Of a stretch of DNA of 64,000 bases, positions 62,770 through 64,000 are shown piece after piece. This stretch comes from Bacillota bacterium (GTDB lineage Bacteria; Bacillota; Clostridia; Oscillospirales; Ruminococcaceae). The stretch is taken from assembly GCA_023421245.1 (NCBI GenBank), contig JAEZTV010000027.1, forward strand, positions 1 to 64,000. The letters are read 5' to 3'. The position numbers were made by a program, and so were the translations under genes. Below the pieces are notes generated by a model. That model worked only from the letters and a program-made list of their open reading frames with translations, was not told the DNA's origin and did no database searches. Every line of letters starts with the position of its first letter. The stretch's first letter is position 1.

Positions 62770-63909
62770 ATGGAAATCTATCTCGACAACAGCGCAACCA
62801 CCGCTGTTTCACAGGAGGTTGCTCAGGTTGTTTTTGATGTAATGACAACGAAATACGGCAACCCGTCCTCGTTGCACGGAAAGGGGCTGGAGGCCGAGCT
62901 TGTGATAAAAGGTGCACGCGAACACATTGCCAAGGGCCTGATGGTACCACCTGAGACGGTATTTTTTACCTCGGGCGGCACCGAGAGCAACAACATCGCA
63001 CTCTTTTCGGCTGCGGCAAAGGGGATGCGCAGCGTGCCAAAACCAAAGATTGTCTCAACCGCGTTTGAACACCCGTCGGTGCTCGAACCGCTGCGCAGGC
63101 TTGAGGAACAGGGCGCCGAGCTTGTGCTGCTGTGTCCGGACAAGCAGGGGCGTATTCATCCCGAGGCGATTGCCGGACAGGTGGATGGAAACACAGTGCT
63201 GGTATCGGCAATGGCAGTCAACAACGAGTTTGGCTCTATCCTTGATGTTATGGAGATTGCAAAGGCGGTCAAACGCAAAAACCCGGAGGTCATTGTGCAT
63301 TGCGACGCGGTGCAGGCGTTTTGCAAGCTGCCGCTGGGCTTTGGCCACAGCTATATTGACCTTGTATCGGTCAGCGGCCATAAGCTGCACGCACCCAAAG
63401 GAGTAGGCGCGCTCTACATCAACAAACGCTTAAAGCTTGCACCCCGTGTGTTTGGCGGCGGGCAGGAAAGCGGCATGCGCGCTGGAACCGAGCCCGCCTC
63501 GCTGATTGCGGGCTTTGGTGAGGCGGTACGCGTGGGGATGCAGCTGTATAGCGAAACCACACAGCATGTGCGCGCGCTAAACGCTCTGCTGCGCGAGGGT
63601 GCCGGCGCAATTTCAGAGGTTGTAATTAACTCTCCCCAAAATGCTCTGCCGCACATCCTTAACCTGTCGGTACCCGGGGTACCGTCCGAGGTAATGATGC
63701 GCTATTTGGAAGAGCGGGGTATCTATGTCTCGAGCGGTTCCGCATGCGGACGCGGCAAAAAGAGCTATGCGCTGCGCTCGGCGGAGCTGCCGCCCGATGT
63801 TGTCTCGAGTGCCATACGGGTAAGTATTGGAAGATACAACACACAGGGGGAAATCGAAACCTTTATACAGGCGCTTGCCGACGGCATCCGTACGCTCAAA
63901 CGCGGGTAA
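62770..63909 (+). CDS. cysteine desulfurase (IscS/NifS family)
   Basis: The 379-residue PLP enzyme takes sulfur from cysteine. It begins MEIYLDNSATTAVS and has the cofactor histidine and FTSGGTESNN loop, the PLP lysine in SVSGHKLHAPKGVG, and the active-site cysteine in YVSSGSACGRGKKS. The gene for ThiI follows, as with the NifZ-ThiI pair of B. subtilis, so sulfur transfer to tRNA 4-thiouridine is the likely main role. No scaffold gene iscU is visible. TAGGAGAAG precedes the ATG. Confidence 0.94.
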   Translation: MEIYLDNSATTAVSQEVAQVVFDVMTTKYGNPSSLHGKGLEAELVIKGAREHIAKGLMVPPETVFFTSGGTESNNIALFSAAAKGMRSVPKPKIVSTAFEHPSVLEPLRRLEEQGAELVLLCPDKQGRIHPEAIAGQVDGNTVLVSAMAVNNEFGSILDVMEIAKAVKRKNPEVIVHCDAVQAFCKLPLGFGHSYIDLVSVSGHKLHAPKGVGALYINKRLKLAPRVFGGGQESGMRAGTEPASLIAGFGEAVRVGMQLYSETTQHVRALNALLREGAGAISEVVINSPQNALPHILNLSVPGVPSEVMMRYLEERGIYVSSGSACGRGKKSYALRSAELPPDVVSSAIRVSIGRYNTQGEIETFIQALADGIRTLKRG

Positions 63910-63948
63910 GCGATATCGGTACAATACACAAGGAGTAGAGTGGAATAG

Positions 63949-64000
63949 ATGAACGAGGTTATATTGCTTAAATTCGGCGAGATTGTCCTCAAAGGGCTCA
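63949..64000 (+). CDS. thiI: ThiI, tRNA 4-thiouridine sulfurtransferase (partial, 5' end)
   Basis: Only the first 17 codons are inside the window (MNEVILLKFGEIVLKGL). This is the standard ThiI N-terminus, preceded by AAGGAG. The gene runs off the right edge. Its place directly after a cysteine desulfurase gene supports the call. Confidence 0.85.
   Translation, partial: MNEVILLKFGEIVLKGL

Overview
The window is a stretch of chromosome from an anaerobic, spore-forming member of the Firmicutes, most likely a Clostridia/Oscillospiraceae-type organism. The evidence is sporulation and germination genes (spoVS, ypeB), T-box leaders on alaS and thrS, RNase Y, the Asp23/FakA/RecG cluster, many TTG and GTG starts with strong AGGAGG sites, and the gene order rny-ymdB-spoVS. 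Most of the sequence is moderately GC-rich. A patch around 40.8-43.1 kb is clearly AT-rich and looks acquired.

Layout. 1-340 is a palindrome-rich repeat, followed by an NfeD/SPFH membrane pair. 2.2-10.5 kb is a purine operon, purE-C-F-M-N-(purO-like)-H-D, preceded by a structured RNA with its own promoter and terminator. In this operon PurN carries a C-terminal acetyltransferase domain. The two activities of classical PurH are split between a PurO-type IMP cyclohydrolase and a transformylase-only protein. A class B penicillin-binding protein follows. 12.3-19.4 kb is a polyamine block, speD-speA-speE-speB plus carboxyspermidine dehydrogenase and decarboxylase. It encodes two chemically different ways of making spermidine and sits behind a ~400-nt structured leader. 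Next come a T-box and alaS, a HIT protein, a phosphoribosyltransferase, a ComEC-like channel with a degenerate C-terminal domain, holA, an RNase M5-like Toprim protein, an MBOAT/DHHW O-acylation pair and a GH36 alpha-galactosidase.

32.7-43.2 kb is mixed accessory sequence: a nitroreductase, a YcxB-like protein, a helicase fused to a PD-(D/E)XK nuclease, two CPBP membrane proteases, a CmpB-type membrane protein, a hairpin cluster, a PfkB sugar kinase, a HAD phosphatase, a DUF3825-like protein and tRNA-Lys. 43.4-55.5 kb holds conserved housekeeping genes: thrS with a T-box, rny, ymdB, spoVS, a lone peptide-binding lipoprotein behind a second repeat cluster, asp23, fakA and recG. 55.6-64 kb carries rsmA, an HD phosphohydrolase, coaX with a pantothenate-type ECF transporter, pyrB with a fused zinc domain, an IscR-like regulator, ypeB, a cysteine desulfurase and the start of thiI.

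The most unusual features are: (1) a dispersed family of composite palindromic elements at three loci (1-340, 38342-38732, 49075-49380), built from shared modules and chains of perfect hairpins; (2) four structured non-coding leaders that I cannot assign to a known family (before purE, speD, asp23 and coaX); and (3) several domain fusions or splits in nucleotide biosynthesis (PurN-GNAT, split PurH, PyrB-zinc domain). All assignments are from reading the sequence; no database search was run.
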